In this document: positions 34,441 through 43,825 of the stretch, one piece after another
Numbering within the stretch: the first letter of the stretch is position 1
How the letters are laid out: every line of letters begins with the position of its first letter
Source of the DNA: Pyxidicoccus parkwaysis
GTDB taxonomy: Bacteria > Myxococcota > Myxococcia > Myxococcales > Myxococcaceae
Assembly: GCF_017301735.1 (NCBI RefSeq)
Contig: NZ_CP071090.1
Location: 11,143,001 to 11,207,000, forward strand
Direction of reading: 5' to 3'
DNA length: 64,000 nucleotides
Position numbers and translations under genes: made by a program
Notes under the pieces: model-generated
Told to the model about the DNA's origin: nothing
Database searches by the model: none
The model's input: only the letters and a program-made list of their open reading frames with translations

Positions 34441-35994
34441 ATGACGCATTCGGAAGTCCGGTGGAGGAGGGCGTGGCTCCCCGTCCTGGCCTGTGGCCTG
34501 CTGGCCGCCTGTGAAATCGGGTCGGAGCCGCGACGCCTCACGCCCACATCCATCCCGCCGGCTGAGCCCGCGCGCGACATTCCGCCCACCTCGGCCCCCG
34601 TCGCCGTGCGTGATGCCGCGCCTGTTCCGGCTGCCGCGCCCGGGCACGATGCTTCGCCCACGGCGGCGTCCACCACCGCACGCGAAGCTGTGTCCGCCAG
34701 GGTGATGCCTGCTCGCCTGCCCCGTACGCAGGCGCTCCAGGAACTGGCGGAGCGGCTCGGGGCTCCCGGTACCCGGGTGGATGACCCATGCGTGGCTCCG
34801 GACGGAGACGGCTGCGCGCGTACGGCGCTCGGTCCCTTCTTCGACGCACTGGATGCACTGTCGGTGGGCCGCGCCTCGGGCCCCACCGTCATCGAGGCCT
34901 TCGGCAACTCGCTGATCGCCGGCGACCGCATCGTCGACATCCTCCGTGACGACCTCGGCGCGGCCTTCGGAAGCGCGGGCCGTGGGCTGCTGCTGGTGGA
35001 CCGCATGGCGCCCTACGGAGGGCGGAGCCGCACCAGTCACAGCGCCAGCGGGTGGCAGCCGCGCACGCTGGGAGAGCTGCGCGCGCCTCCGCTGCCCTTC
35101 GGCATCACCGGCGTGTACCACGTGGCCACCACCGCGAAGGCTCGCGGCCGCTTCCACCTGGACGGCGAGCCGAAGGGCACGCTGTGGTGGCTCGACGTGC
35201 CGAAGGGCGGCGCGCTCACCGTGTCCAGCGGCGGGCAGGTGCTCGCGAAGACGGAGCCCACGGGCGACGGCGCCGCGCACGCCACGCACTTCGAGCTGCC
35301 CGCCGGTGCCACGTCGTTCGACGTGGTGGCCGAGCAGAAGGGCGCGGTGGTGCAGGGCGTGGTGCTCCAGCAGGCACGCCCCGGCATCATCCTGGACATG
35401 CTCGGCGTGCCCTCCGCGGACGCGGGCCTCTACGCGCGCGTGGACGACGCCATGCTCCGCGCGCAGCTCACCGAGCGCGAGCCGAAGCTGATGCTCTTCT
35501 TCCTCGGAGGCAACGAGTCCAAGCGGCTCGAGTGGAAGCGCATGGACGTGGCGAAGCTCCGCGCGGACCTCCAGACGCTGCTGCGCCGAGCTCGCGCGGC
35601 GGCCCCGGCCAGCGCCTGCATGGTGGTGGGGCCCATGGACGCGGTGAGCGACACGCACGGCAAGGCGCAGACCTTCAAGCAGCGCCCCTTCCTGGAGTCC
35701 GTCGTGAGCGCCGAGCGCGAAATCGCCACCGCCGAGGGCTGCGCCTTCTTCGACACCTTCACCGCCATGGGCGGCGCGGGCTCGCTGGCGCGCTTCTACA
35801 AGGCGGGCTTCATGCACGATGACCTCGTGCACCCGCGTGGCCGGGGATTGGACCTGCTCGGCCACCTCGTCACGGACGCGCTGCTGCGTGCCTGGGTGGA
35901 GACTCCGCCCGGTGCCGGCCGCGTGGCCGCCCTGTCGCCCGGGACAGGTTCAAAGACTCTCCAGCCCGCCCCCACCGCGGAGGCCGCGCCATGA
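34441..35994 (+). CDS. SGNH/GDSL-family hydrolase lipoprotein
   Basis: A 517-residue lipoprotein: signal with lipobox LLAAC (WLPVLACGLLAAC, acylated Cys24), a Pro/Ala/Thr linker, and an SGNH domain. Key residues are Ser157 in IEAFGNSLIAGDR (block I), Asn358 in FFLGGNES (block III), and Asp461/His464 in HDDLVHPRG (block V), giving the Ser-His-Asp triad plus oxyanion Asn. It has a family-typical inserted beta domain between blocks I and III. It is likely an esterase or acetyl-hydrolase acting on envelope glycan. Its TGA overlaps the start of the next gene (ATGA), coupling it to a serine hydrolase. Confidence 0.87.
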   Translation: MTHSEVRWRRAWLPVLACGLLAACEIGSEPRRLTPTSIPPAEPARDIPPTSAPVAVRDAAPVPAAAPGHDASPTAASTTAREAVSARVMPARLPRTQALQELAERLGAPGTRVDDPCVAPDGDGCARTALGPFFDALDALSVGRASGPTVIEAFGNSLIAGDRIVDILRDDLGAAFGSAGRGLLLVDRMAPYGGRSRTSHSASGWQPRTLGELRAPPLPFGITGVYHVATTAKARGRFHLDGEPKGTLWWLDVPKGGALTVSSGGQVLAKTEPTGDGAAHATHFELPAGATSFDVVAEQKGAVVQGVVLQQARPGIILDMLGVPSADAGLYARVDDAMLRAQLTEREPKLMLFFLGGNESKRLEWKRMDVAKLRADLQTLLRRARAAAPASACMVVGPMDAVSDTHGKAQTFKQRPFLESVVSAEREIATAEGCAFFDTFTAMGGAGSLARFYKAGFMHDDLVHPRGRGLDLLGHLVTDALLRAWVETPPGAGRVAALSPGTGSKTLQPAPTAEAAP

Positions 35995-38216
35995 GCGCCA
36001 CCACCTTGAAGTCCCTGGTCGCCGCCGTCCTGCTGCTCGTCGGGCCCGTCACCGCATGGGCGGCGCCGCGCAACGCGCCGGTGTGCGAGCCCGTCGGCGC
36101 CGAGGGCACTCCGCGCGAGTTCCCTCCCGAGGCCCAGCGCGCGCTGGACGCCATCGTCCGCTCCGAGCTGTCTCAGGGCCCCGTGGCGAGCATGTCCGTG
36201 GGCGTCACTCGGGGCGACCAGCGCTGGGTATGCGCCTATGGCCAGCGGGACATCGCCCGCCGCCTGCCCGCGACGCCTCGCACCACGTACCGCATGGCGT
36301 CCATCACCAAGTCCTTCACGGCGGTGGCGGTGCTCCAGTTGGTGGAGCAGGGGAAGCTGAACCTGGACGCGGACATCAGCACGCTGGTGCCGTCCTATCC
36401 GCACAAGCAGTGGCCCGTCACCGTGCACGATTTGCTGGGCCACCTGAGCGGCGTGCCCACGTATGACGGCCTTTCGTCGAGCAACAACGTGAAGGCGGTG
36501 AGCACGCAGGAAGCCATCGCCATGTTCGCGGACAAGCCGCTCGCCTTCGAGCCGCGCACCCGCTACCTCTACAGCACGTGGGGCTTCAACCTGCTCGGCG
36601 CGGCGGTGGAGTCGGCGTCCGGCCAGTCCTACCGCGACTACCTGCGCGAGCACGTCTTCAAGCCCGCGGGCATGGAGCACGCGGACCTGGACATCACCGC
36701 CACGCGCGACGAGCACCAGGCCGTGGGCTACCGCGTGGTGGGCGGCGTGCTGAAGCCCTCGCGCTTCCTGGACGTGTCCAGCCGCTTCGGCGGTGGTGGC
36801 ACGCGCGCCACGGTGGGGGACATGCTCGGCTTTGGCCACGCGGTGCTGGCGAACTCGCTGGTGTCCCGCGAGACGATGGGCCGCATGCAGGCGTCCATGG
36901 CCACCACGGACGGGCGCCTCACCGACTACGGCATGGGCTTCGCCACGTACCCGCTGCGCGGCCACTACCTCGTGGCGCACGCGGGCGGCCAGCCGGAGAC
37001 GACGACGCTGCTGGTGATGTTCCCCGCCGAGGACACGGTGATTGCCCTGGCCACCAACGTGGAGGGCGAGGCGAAGCGGCTGCGCCGCCTGTCCATCCGG
37101 TTGATGGAGCAGGTGCTGGAGGACGGCGTCACGCGGCGCGACGCGCACCTGGCGGACGCGGTGGACGCGGTGGTGTACGAGGGCCTGGGCCGCATCGCCA
37201 GCTATGGGCTCGCCTACTACCAGTGGGCCACGCATGGGCCGGGCTCGATGCCGGCGGACGAGGATGTGCCCGGAGCCTTCGCGCGCGTCTCGGACCTGCT
37301 GGACCGCAAGGAGATTGCGAAGGACCCGCGCGCCGCGCTGGAGCGCATCAAGGGCGCGCACGACCCGCGCATGGGCTCCGTGTTCATCCGCGTGGGCGCG
37401 CAGATGGCGCGCACGCTGGAGAAGGCGCACGGCGCCGAGCGGCTGCGCACGTACCCGGCCGAGGGGCCGCTGTCCTTCTTCTCGGACTACCTGGCCGCGT
37501 GCGACGCGCAGAACCTGCCGGACACGGAGCGCTTCGGTGGGCCGCTGCGCGAGGACCTGCTGCGCTTCGTCGCGAGCTGGAAGCGCGCCGAGGTGCCGGC
37601 GCTGCGCCGCGAGCGGCTGGACGAGATGAAGAACCCGGAGCGCCACTGGCCGGCGATGCGCGAGGCGGCGGCGCGGGCTCCGGAGCTGCGGCCGGACTAC
37701 TCGGATGAGCTGCTGCGCATCGCGGATGGCTATGCCCTGCGCAAGAAGTCCGCCGAGCGGCTGCGCTGGCTGGAGCTGGCGGTGGAATTGCAGCCGCGCA
37801 GCGTGGACGCGCGGGTGGCGCTGGCCCAGGCGCTGCTGGCGGCGAAGCGGGACGACGAGGTGTTGCCGCACCTGCGTGAGGCCCTGGCCACGCCGCAGGG
37901 CTCGCTGACGTTGACCCCGGGCGGGCTGCTCAAGCGCGTGGGCGAGGCGGAGTCTCCGCAGGTGGGGCTGGGGTTGCTGCGCGCGGGCGTGGCGCTGCAC
38001 CCGGACTCGCCGGAGTTGTGGGAGGCGCTGGCGAAGCGCGAGGGCGCGCAGGGGCACAAGGCGGAGGCGAAGGCCGCGGCGAGACAGGCCCGGCGGGCCC
38101 GGGAGCTTGCGCCCTCGCCCACGCAGTCCGCGAGCCGTGCGGCCGCGGAGCGGGGCTCGAATGGGCCGGTGCCGGACGACCACGGGCTCGTGCGTCCGCG
38201 ACAGCAGGCGCCCTGA
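35991..38216 (+). CDS. Exported class C beta-lactamase-like serine hydrolase fused to TPR-like C-terminus
   Basis: A 741-residue exported protein: signal peptide (1-24), beta-lactamase/DD-peptidase-like domain with SxxK at 104-107 (SITK), Tyr194 in YSTWGFN in place of the usual YxN, and HxGG at 330-333 (HAGG). From about 540 on, alpha-helical repeats read as TPR-like (SAERLRWLELAVELQPRSVDARVALAQALLAAK split over repeats). Serine hydrolases of this type are esterases or D-amino-acid peptidases. It is coupled by ATGA to the SGNH hydrolase upstream, suggesting linked cell-wall or ester metabolism. The TPR half probably binds a partner. Confidence 0.87.
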   Translation: MSATTLKSLVAAVLLLVGPVTAWAAPRNAPVCEPVGAEGTPREFPPEAQRALDAIVRSELSQGPVASMSVGVTRGDQRWVCAYGQRDIARRLPATPRTTYRMASITKSFTAVAVLQLVEQGKLNLDADISTLVPSYPHKQWPVTVHDLLGHLSGVPTYDGLSSSNNVKAVSTQEAIAMFADKPLAFEPRTRYLYSTWGFNLLGAAVESASGQSYRDYLREHVFKPAGMEHADLDITATRDEHQAVGYRVVGGVLKPSRFLDVSSRFGGGGTRATVGDMLGFGHAVLANSLVSRETMGRMQASMATTDGRLTDYGMGFATYPLRGHYLVAHAGGQPETTTLLVMFPAEDTVIALATNVEGEAKRLRRLSIRLMEQVLEDGVTRRDAHLADAVDAVVYEGLGRIASYGLAYYQWATHGPGSMPADEDVPGAFARVSDLLDRKEIAKDPRAALERIKGAHDPRMGSVFIRVGAQMARTLEKAHGAERLRTYPAEGPLSFFSDYLAACDAQNLPDTERFGGPLREDLLRFVASWKRAEVPALRRERLDEMKNPERHWPAMREAAARAPELRPDYSDELLRIADGYALRKKSAERLRWLELAVELQPRSVDARVALAQALLAAKRDDEVLPHLREALATPQGSLTLTPGGLLKRVGEAESPQVGLGLLRAGVALHPDSPELWEALAKREGAQGHKAEAKAAARQARRARELAPSPTQSASRAAAERGSNGPVPDDHGLVRPRQQAP

Positions 38217-38261
38217 GACCCGATGGCGCGCGGCCCGCGCCGTGCGAGGATGGGGCCGCTC

Positions 38262-39146
38262 ATGCGCATTCCCTGTCCCTACTGTCCCGCCTTCATCATC
38301 CCGGGTGCCGAGTCCTGCGGCATGTGTGGTGCCTCGCTGCTGACCGAGGCCGTGCCCGGCTCCGGTGACGCCGTCTGTGCCGTCCACCCGGAGTACCGCA
38401 GTCTGCGCGCCTGTGGCCGCTGTGGCAGCTTCGCGTGCGCGAAGTGCCTGCGGCAGGGCCCTGGTGGCGAGATTGTCTGCGCCGCCTGCCAGGAGCGCAT
38501 GCCGATGGGCGAGGTGGCCTGGGACCGGCGCCAGGAGGTCGGCACGGTGCGGGCCTTCTGGGAGACGTGCATGGACGTCATGTTCCGTCCGGGGCCCACC
38601 TTCGAGCGGCTGCAGCCCGGCGGCACGGTGGGCAGCTCGCTCGGCTTCGCCCTGCTGTGCAACGCGGTGGCGTACTTCACCACGGCGCTCATCTACATGG
38701 CCTTCATGGCCGTGTTCCCGATGCCGGACGACACGATGCGGTCCGACAACGTGAGTCCGGCGGCGTTCCGGGCCCTCGGCGTGGGCATGTTCGCGGCGAT
38801 GATGGTCATTGCCCCCATCATGGGCGTGCTCATCACGTTGTTCATCTCGGCCGTGGACCACCTCCTGCTCAAGCTGGTGGGCGCCTCCGAGCACCCGTAC
38901 GAGGTGACGCTGCGGGGAAATGCCCTCTCGCAGGCGCCCTACCTGCTGGGCCTCATTCCCTTCTGCGGCATGTACGTGGCTCCGCTGTGGGGCCTCGCCC
39001 TGCGGGTGATGGCCTACCGGAGTCTGCACTCGACGAGCTGGGGCAAGGCGGCCTTCGGGGCGCTCGCGGCCCCCATCCTCTTCTGCTTCGTGTGCGGTGG
39101 TTTCTACGCGGCCATGATCATGGCCTCGTCGGCGTTCTCCCGCTGA
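38262..39146 (+). CDS. Zinc-ribbon/B-box headed Yip1-domain membrane protein
   Basis: A 294-residue protein. The N-terminus has a zinc ribbon CPYCPAFIIPGAESCGMCG and a second CACGRCGSFACAKCL..CAAC B-box-like unit (about 4-82). A Yip1-type integral membrane domain with about five hydrophobic segments follows (SSLGFALLCNAVAYFTTALIYM, MFAAMMVIAPIMGVLITLFI, YLLGLIPFCGMYVAPLWGLAL and the C-terminal stretch). ATG 38262 is preferred because it begins at the Cys motif and a GGGG run precedes it. It starts 45 bp after the serine hydrolase stop and ends just before the AraC gene. Confidence 0.85.
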   Translation: MRIPCPYCPAFIIPGAESCGMCGASLLTEAVPGSGDAVCAVHPEYRSLRACGRCGSFACAKCLRQGPGGEIVCAACQERMPMGEVAWDRRQEVGTVRAFWETCMDVMFRPGPTFERLQPGGTVGSSLGFALLCNAVAYFTTALIYMAFMAVFPMPDDTMRSDNVSPAAFRALGVGMFAAMMVIAPIMGVLITLFISAVDHLLLKLVGASEHPYEVTLRGNALSQAPYLLGLIPFCGMYVAPLWGLALRVMAYRSLHSTSWGKAAFGALAAPILFCFVCGGFYAAMIMASSAFSR

Positions 39147-39149
39147 CCC

Positions 39150-40010
39150 ATGTCTCGCCGGCAGACGACGGAAGCCGACTACCAGCGGCGCCTGCTGCGG
39201 GCGCAGCAGGTGCTGCACGAGCACCTGGACGCGCCCATCGACCCCGCCGCCCTGGCCCGGGCGGCGCACTTCTCGCTGCACCACTTCCACCGCATCTTCC
39301 GCGCGCAGATGGGGGAGACGGTGATGGAGCACGTGCGCCGCCTGCGCCTCGAGCGGGCCGCGCGCAGGCTCCGCGCCGACGGTGACGCGCGCCTGCTCGA
39401 CGTCGCGCTCGACGCCGGCTACGAGTCCCACGAGGCCTTCACCCGCGCCTTCGTCTCCCGCTTCGGCGTGCCTCCGTCCGAGTTCCGCGAGCAGCCCGCG
39501 TCGCGAGTCCTCGCCTGGAAGCAGGCCCATGCCGGCGCGCCTGGAGTGGACGTCCAGGTGCGCACGTACCCCACGCTTCGCGTGGCCTTCATGCGCCACC
39601 GGGGGAGCTGGGCGGACGTCGGGCAGTTGTGGCAGCGGTTGATGGCATGGGCCGCGAGCCACGGGCTCCTCGGCTCGGAGCCCGTCCTCTACGGCGTGTG
39701 CCCGGATGACCCGGCGGTGACTCCGGAGGCCCTGCTGCGCTTCGACGCGTGTATCGCCGTCGGCGAGGACTTCTCGGCCACGGACGAGGTCGAGGTCATG
39801 GACCTTCCCGGAGGCACGTACGCCGTCGGCCTGCACCGGGGCGCGTACGCGCGGCTGGGCGAGACGTACCTCGACGTCATCGGGCGGTGGTTCCCCACCA
39901 GCGGCTGCGAGCCGGCGCCGGACGCCGTCATCGAGCACTACCTCAACGACCCCGAGCGAACGCCGGAAGCGGAGCTGCTCACCGAGGTCCGCGTACGCAT
40001 CGCGGATTAG
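39150..40010 (+). CDS. AraC-family regulator with GyrI-like effector domain
   Basis: A 286-residue regulator: AraC-type double HTH (about 10-110; FSLHHFHRIFRAQMGETVMEHVRRLRLERAA in parts, then YESHEAFTRAFVSRFGVPPSEFR) and a C-terminal GyrI/Rob-type effector domain (from VRTYPTLRVAFMRHRGSW to the end). It resembles SbmC/Rob-family activators that bind hydrophobic drugs. It begins 4 bp after the Yip1 gene. Its 3' end carries one copy of a 34-bp imperfect repeat that recurs at the end of the convergent GyrI-like gene. Confidence 0.9.
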   Translation: MSRRQTTEADYQRRLLRAQQVLHEHLDAPIDPAALARAAHFSLHHFHRIFRAQMGETVMEHVRRLRLERAARRLRADGDARLLDVALDAGYESHEAFTRAFVSRFGVPPSEFREQPASRVLAWKQAHAGAPGVDVQVRTYPTLRVAFMRHRGSWADVGQLWQRLMAWAASHGLLGSEPVLYGVCPDDPAVTPEALLRFDACIAVGEDFSATDEVEVMDLPGGTYAVGLHRGAYARLGETYLDVIGRWFPTSGCEPAPDAVIEHYLNDPERTPEAELLTEVRVRIAD

Positions 40011-40092
40011 GTCAGGCCCCCACCTCGCGCGGACGCCTGGGGAATCGTTGTTCACCTCGGTCCGCGTCCGCATCGCCCATCAGGTCAGGCCC
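39986..40092. repeat. Imperfect 34-bp direct repeat at two convergent gene ends
   Basis: 39986-40019 and 40059-40092 are 30/34 identical (73-bp offset). Copy 1 spans the AraC stop codon; copy 2 spans the end of the convergent GyrI-like gene. Read in the AraC direction both encode a V-R-V-R-I-A end. This suggests a duplication in which copy 2 is the remnant of a second AraC/GyrI C-terminus. Confidence 0.7.
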
Positions 40093-40538
40093 ACGTGCAC
40101 CTCGGCCTCGACGGTGCCACGGGTCATGGCGGCCAGGTCGTGGCGTTCGAAGTCGGCGACGTAGCGCCGCGCTCCGCGCCGCTCCCAGTCATTCCAGACG
40201 TGGGCCCAGCTCCGCACGAGGGCCTGGGCCGGGTCTCCCCGGGCGATGAACCGGGCGTACTCGCCGCGAGGGATGACCACCCTGCGCAGGCCTTCGGGCA
40301 CCGGAGCCTCCGCGCTGACTCGCGTGCCGATGACCAGGGTGTAGGGGCCACGGTAGTCACTCTCGTAGTCGCAATAGACGGCGTAGACGTCACGCGCGTC
40401 CTTCAGCGCGGGCAGGTGCTCGCGCATGAATCGCTGCCAGAAGAGGGGGATGTCCTGTCCGGCCTTCTCGGACGAGGTGCGTATCGCCGGGCCGATGATG
40501 ACGAGGTCTTCGTCCTGCTTCAGGTACTCCGCATGCAT
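40080..40538 (-). CDS. Stand-alone GyrI-like effector-binding domain protein
   Basis: A 152-residue protein: MHAEYLKQDEDLVIIGPAIRTSSEKAGQDIP and the core PLFWQRFMREHLPAL..DARDVYAVYCDYESDYRGPYTLVIG, the usual GyrI-like/integron-associated effector fold. Later, VVIPRGEYARFIARG and VWNDWERRGARRYVADFERH follow. It has no DNA-binding domain, so it may bind a small molecule. ATG 40538 is preferred over the open upstream frame. It converges on the AraC regulator whose effector domain is of the same fold. Confidence 0.88.
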   Translation of the reverse strand: MHAEYLKQDEDLVIIGPAIRTSSEKAGQDIPLFWQRFMREHLPALKDARDVYAVYCDYESDYRGPYTLVIGTRVSAEAPVPEGLRRVVIPRGEYARFIARGDPAQALVRSWAHVWNDWERRGARRYVADFERHDLAAMTRGTVEAEVHVGLT

Positions 40539-40631
40539 CTTCGAGTCTCCGCGCTCGGGTGGAACGGCGCGGAGGAAGGTAGCGGGAGTCATGGGGCGGC
40601 CATTTGACCGCCCGTGCTCTTTTCGCGGCGG

Positions 40632-41717
40632 CTACTGCGGAGTGGCCGCGTCGGAGGGCACCGCGGCGGTGACGGTATGGGCCTTCGGCCAGAAGCGGGT
40701 GGCGTGCACACCGTCGAGCGCGAAGACGCGGCGCTTCGACTTCGCGTCGTAGACGCGCACGGCCTTGTCGGAGGAGACGAGCAGCAGCGGCCCGCGCACC
40801 CGCAGGTCCACCGCGGACGTGGGAGCGAGGGCGAGCGCCTCGGGCTCCACGAGCTTGTCCTGCACTTCCCAGCGCAGGGGCGGCATCAGCTCGGACAATT
40901 CGCTGGTGGCGCGCCATGCGTAGAGGGGGCCTCCGTCGGTTTCAATGGAGACCCACTCGCCGAACTTGTCGTGGCCCTTCTCCTTCACCACGGCGTCGAG
41001 CCGGGCGGCGTCCTCGCTGCCCTCGGGGAACGCGTTCGTCGCGGCCGCGTCCGGGTCCACGGACGAGGTGGAGGACACGAGCATGCCGGTGGTGGTGAGG
41101 GCGCTGGTGCCGGACTCGTAGACGGTGGCCACGGTCTCGATTCGCTTCCACGCGTCACCCTCGCGGCGGAACGCGTGCGCGAGGCCAGGGCCGCCCTCGG
41201 GCTGGGTGATGGGGATGTGCTGTCCCTCGAAGAGGAAGTACTCGCTGGCGCCGTCCGCCCTGCGCACCAGGTCCTCCACCTGGGACACCAGCGCGACGGG
41301 ACGGCCGGCGGCGTCGAAGCCCACCGCGTCCGTGTGGCCCAGTTCCGGAAGTGCGAGTGGAACGCCCTGGCCCGCCTGCACGTTCACCAGCCAGGCGCGC
41401 GGCTTCACGGTGTTGGTGCCCCGGTCGATGACGGCGCCCTGGTTGCCATCCGGGCTCCACGCGAGGGCGAGCCGCTCACAGGCGGCGTCCGCGGTGAAGA
41501 GGACCTTCTTGGCGCCACCGGTGTCCTGCCGCGTCCAGGTGCAGCCCGCATTGGGGGCGTCCTGGAGGTAGGAGAGGGTGAAAGCGGGCACGGGGACCAC
41601 GGCCTTCGCTTCCGTCGGAGCCGGCGAGGGAGCCACGGGGGCGGGGTCCTGGGACTTCTTGCAGGCACCGAGCAACAGCACGGAACCGATGAAGAACGCG
41701 GGGCCGAGTCGGCGCAT
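40632..41717 (-). CDS. Lipoprotein with propeller-like repeats
   Basis: A 361-residue lipoprotein: FFIGSVLLLGAC lipobox (Cys19) followed by a Pro/Ala linker and a Trp-poor, strand-rich region. Segments such as RLALAWSPDGNQGAVIDRG and RVYDAKSKRRVFALDGVHATRFWPK resemble WD40/TolB-like propeller blades. No enzyme motif is seen. The region upstream (41718-41816) contains two small dyads, GTACC-CGGT-GGTAC (41789-41802) and AAACGTTT (41806-41813), possible regulatory sites. Monocistronic by spacing. Confidence 0.78.
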   Translation of the reverse strand: MRRLGPAFFIGSVLLLGACKKSQDPAPVAPSPAPTEAKAVVPVPAFTLSYLQDAPNAGCTWTRQDTGGAKKVLFTADAACERLALAWSPDGNQGAVIDRGTNTVKPRAWLVNVQAGQGVPLALPELGHTDAVGFDAAGRPVALVSQVEDLVRRADGASEYFLFEGQHIPITQPEGGPGLAHAFRREGDAWKRIETVATVYESGTSALTTTGMLVSSTSSVDPDAAATNAFPEGSEDAARLDAVVKEKGHDKFGEWVSIETDGGPLYAWRATSELSELMPPLRWEVQDKLVEPEALALAPTSAVDLRVRGPLLLVSSDKAVRVYDAKSKRRVFALDGVHATRFWPKAHTVTAAVPSDAATPQ

Positions 41718-41816
41718 GAGGCTCTCCGAATGGGAGTAACACCTGCAACATGGCAGAACGGCGGGAGTGGGCGGAAGTCACTCGCGGCGTACCCGGTGGT
41801 ACACAAAACGTTTCTG

Positions 41817-42302
41817 TCAGCGAAGTGTAAAAGCTGCCTGCTTGCCCGGGTGTTCCGGCGGAGAGACTGCTGGCGACGGGCCTGCTTGACGGCCGCGTGC
41901 CAGTGCGTGAGCAGCCTCCTCACGCGTGACGCGCTGCGTGCGCAGGACGGCGATTCCGACACCCGCCAGCGCGACGAGGCGCGGCCACAGCAGGAGCGGA
42001 AAGGCCCACGCGAGGACGAGGAGCGCGGCCGAGGAGAGGGTGAACAGCGCAATCAGCGCGGGGCGGCGCGCGCTCACCACGCGGACGATCAGAACGCCGA
42101 GCGCGATGGCGACGAGGACGTTGCCCACCTGGACGACGAGCGGGGCTGCATCTCGCGCGGCGCTCGCTCCGGTGCCGATGGCAGAGAGATAGACGGCGAG
42201 GCACACCGGGCACTTGGGCACGAGCACGCCCAGGAGCAGGGGCAGGAGCGCGGTGCGCTTGACGCGCGACTCCGTACGAGTTCGGTGAAGCGAGGTCCGC
42301 AT
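41817..42302 (-). CDS. Small membrane protein with Cys pair, function unknown
   Basis: A 161-residue protein with four hydrophobic helices. The first helix carries PKCPVCLAVYLSAIGTG, a Cys-x-x-Cys at the membrane edge as in MerC-like proteins, though the rest does not clearly match. Start ATG 42302 begins just before this helix. It lies 99 bp from the lipoprotein gene on the same strand and is divergent from the regulator at 42576. A metal-related or redox role is only a guess. Confidence 0.6.
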   Translation of the reverse strand: MRTSLHRTRTESRVKRTALLPLLLGVLVPKCPVCLAVYLSAIGTGASAARDAAPLVVQVGNVLVAIALGVLIVRVVSARRPALIALFTLSSAALLVLAWAFPLLLWPRLVALAGVGIAVLRTQRVTREEAAHALARGRQAGPSPAVSPPEHPGKQAAFTLR

Positions 42303-42575
42303 GGACCATCCATATTCAGCGGCCTGGGCTCCTGGGAGTAACAAGCGCGGCGCGAATCCATACCGTGGGGCGGTTCGTTGTCAGCGGCCACGCGGTGGGT
42401 CTGCTCGGTGCTGCACAGGTGGAGTGCGATGTCGTGAGGTGCGGTGGTCACGGAGGAGAAGCCACTTGAATGCTCTTCGCCGGTGACGCACGGGCGTGGT
42501 GCGACGCCAGTTGGCGGGTAGGCCGGTGATGTGTGGAGACAACGTGCCGCCGTGCCGGCAAGGTAGCCTGTCCCA

Positions 42576-43799
42576 ATGGACTCACTGATTGCCGCGGCCG
42601 CGCGAGCGCTCTCCGCCGGTGACGCGCTGGGCGCCTTGAGACGCGTGGCCCTTCGTGAGGACCCTCCTGCGCTCGCGTTGAGAGGCATCGCGATGGCCCA
42701 GCTCGGAGAGCATGCGCGGGCGCGAGAGCTGTTCCGGCGTGCTGCTCGTGGCTTCGGTCCCAGCGAAGACCTCGCACGTGCGCGTTGCCGCGTGGCCGAG
42801 GCGGAGGTGGCGCTCGCGGTGCGGGACCTCACCGCGTCGCCTCGTGCGCTCGATGCGGCTGTCGAGACGCTCGAAGCCCGGGGCGACCGGGTGAATGCAC
42901 TGCATGCGCGGCTCATCGCGATACGCCGGCTCCTGCTGCTCGGCCGCGTCGGTGATGCCGAGGCCGCGCTTGCACGCCTGGAGGTGCGCGGCATGCCTCC
43001 CGCGCTCGTGGCCGTAGCGGAGCTGGCCACGGCGGACATCTCCCTGCGCCGCGTCCGCACCCGTCCTGCACGTGAGGCGCTCGAACGGGCCCATGTCGCC
43101 GCACGACGAGCGCTCGTGCCCGCACTGGTCGCTGAAGTCGAGCAGGCACGCGCGGCGCTCGAACAGCCCGCCGCGCGTCAGCTTCGCGCGGGCTCCGAGC
43201 GCGCGCTCCTGCTCGAAGAGGCGGAGGCCGTGTTCGACTCGGGTGAGTTGGTCGTCGATGCCTGCCATCGTGCGGTACGAAGCGGCGCCCGGGACATCTC
43301 TCTTGCTCGAAGGCCTGTGCTCTTCGCGCTGGCCCGTGCGTTGGCGGAGGCCTGGCCGGGCGGCGTCGACCGCGACGTCCTGATTGCTCGCGTCTTCGGC
43401 GCGCGCCGGGTCAATGACTCCCATCGCGTGCGCCTCCGGGTGGAAGTCGGCCGCCTTCGCGCGGTGCTCGCGCCCCTGGCCCGTGTCGACGCCACGCAGA
43501 GCGGCTTCGCGCTCATCCCGACACCCGCGCGCTCCATCTCCGTGCTCCTGCCGCCCATCGACGGAGAGTCCGCGTCGCTGCTCGCGCTGCTCTCCGATGG
43601 AGAAGCCTGGTCGACCTCGGCGCTCGCACTGGCGCTGGGCGAGAGTCAGCGCACGGTGCAGCGGGCGCTCGCCGGGCTGGAGGCCTCGGGCCGGGTGCAC
43701 TCCGTGGGACGCGCTCGCGCCCGCCGCTGGCTGTCGCCGCCACTCACCGGATTCACGACGACGTTGTTACTCCCCGCCGCGCTGCCGGCCGCGTACTGA
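42576..43799 (+). CDS. TPR protein with two winged-helix DNA-binding domains
   Basis: A 407-residue protein: N-terminal helical repeats of TPR type (about 1-200), an OmpR/SARP-type winged helix (about 225-315) with VNDSHRVRLRVEVGRLRAVLAP, and a second wHTH (about 330-390) with GESQRTVQRALAGLEASGRVH. It resembles SARP/BTAD-like regulators with the order inverted. It probably controls the following two genes (26-bp gap to the propeller gene). The C-terminus SPPLTGFTTTLLLPAALPAAY is hydrophobic but too short for a membrane anchor. Confidence 0.8.
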   Translation: MDSLIAAAARALSAGDALGALRRVALREDPPALALRGIAMAQLGEHARARELFRRAARGFGPSEDLARARCRVAEAEVALAVRDLTASPRALDAAVETLEARGDRVNALHARLIAIRRLLLLGRVGDAEAALARLEVRGMPPALVAVAELATADISLRRVRTRPAREALERAHVAARRALVPALVAEVEQARAALEQPAARQLRAGSERALLLEEAEAVFDSGELVVDACHRAVRSGARDISLARRPVLFALARALAEAWPGGVDRDVLIARVFGARRVNDSHRVRLRVEVGRLRAVLAPLARVDATQSGFALIPTPARSISVLLPPIDGESASLLALLSDGEAWSTSALALALGESQRTVQRALAGLEASGRVHSVGRARARRWLSPPLTGFTTTLLLPAALPAAY

Positions 43800-43825
43800 T
43801 TGGGAAGCAGGAGGAGCCAAACACC

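Noticed and set aside
35796..40073. Very long open minus-strand frame (over 1400 codons) opposite the SGNH/beta-lactamase/AraC genes
   Set aside because: It is the antisense of well-supported genes. Long open antisense frames are usual in GC-rich codon-biased DNA, and the residues are Arg/His-rich with no family pattern.
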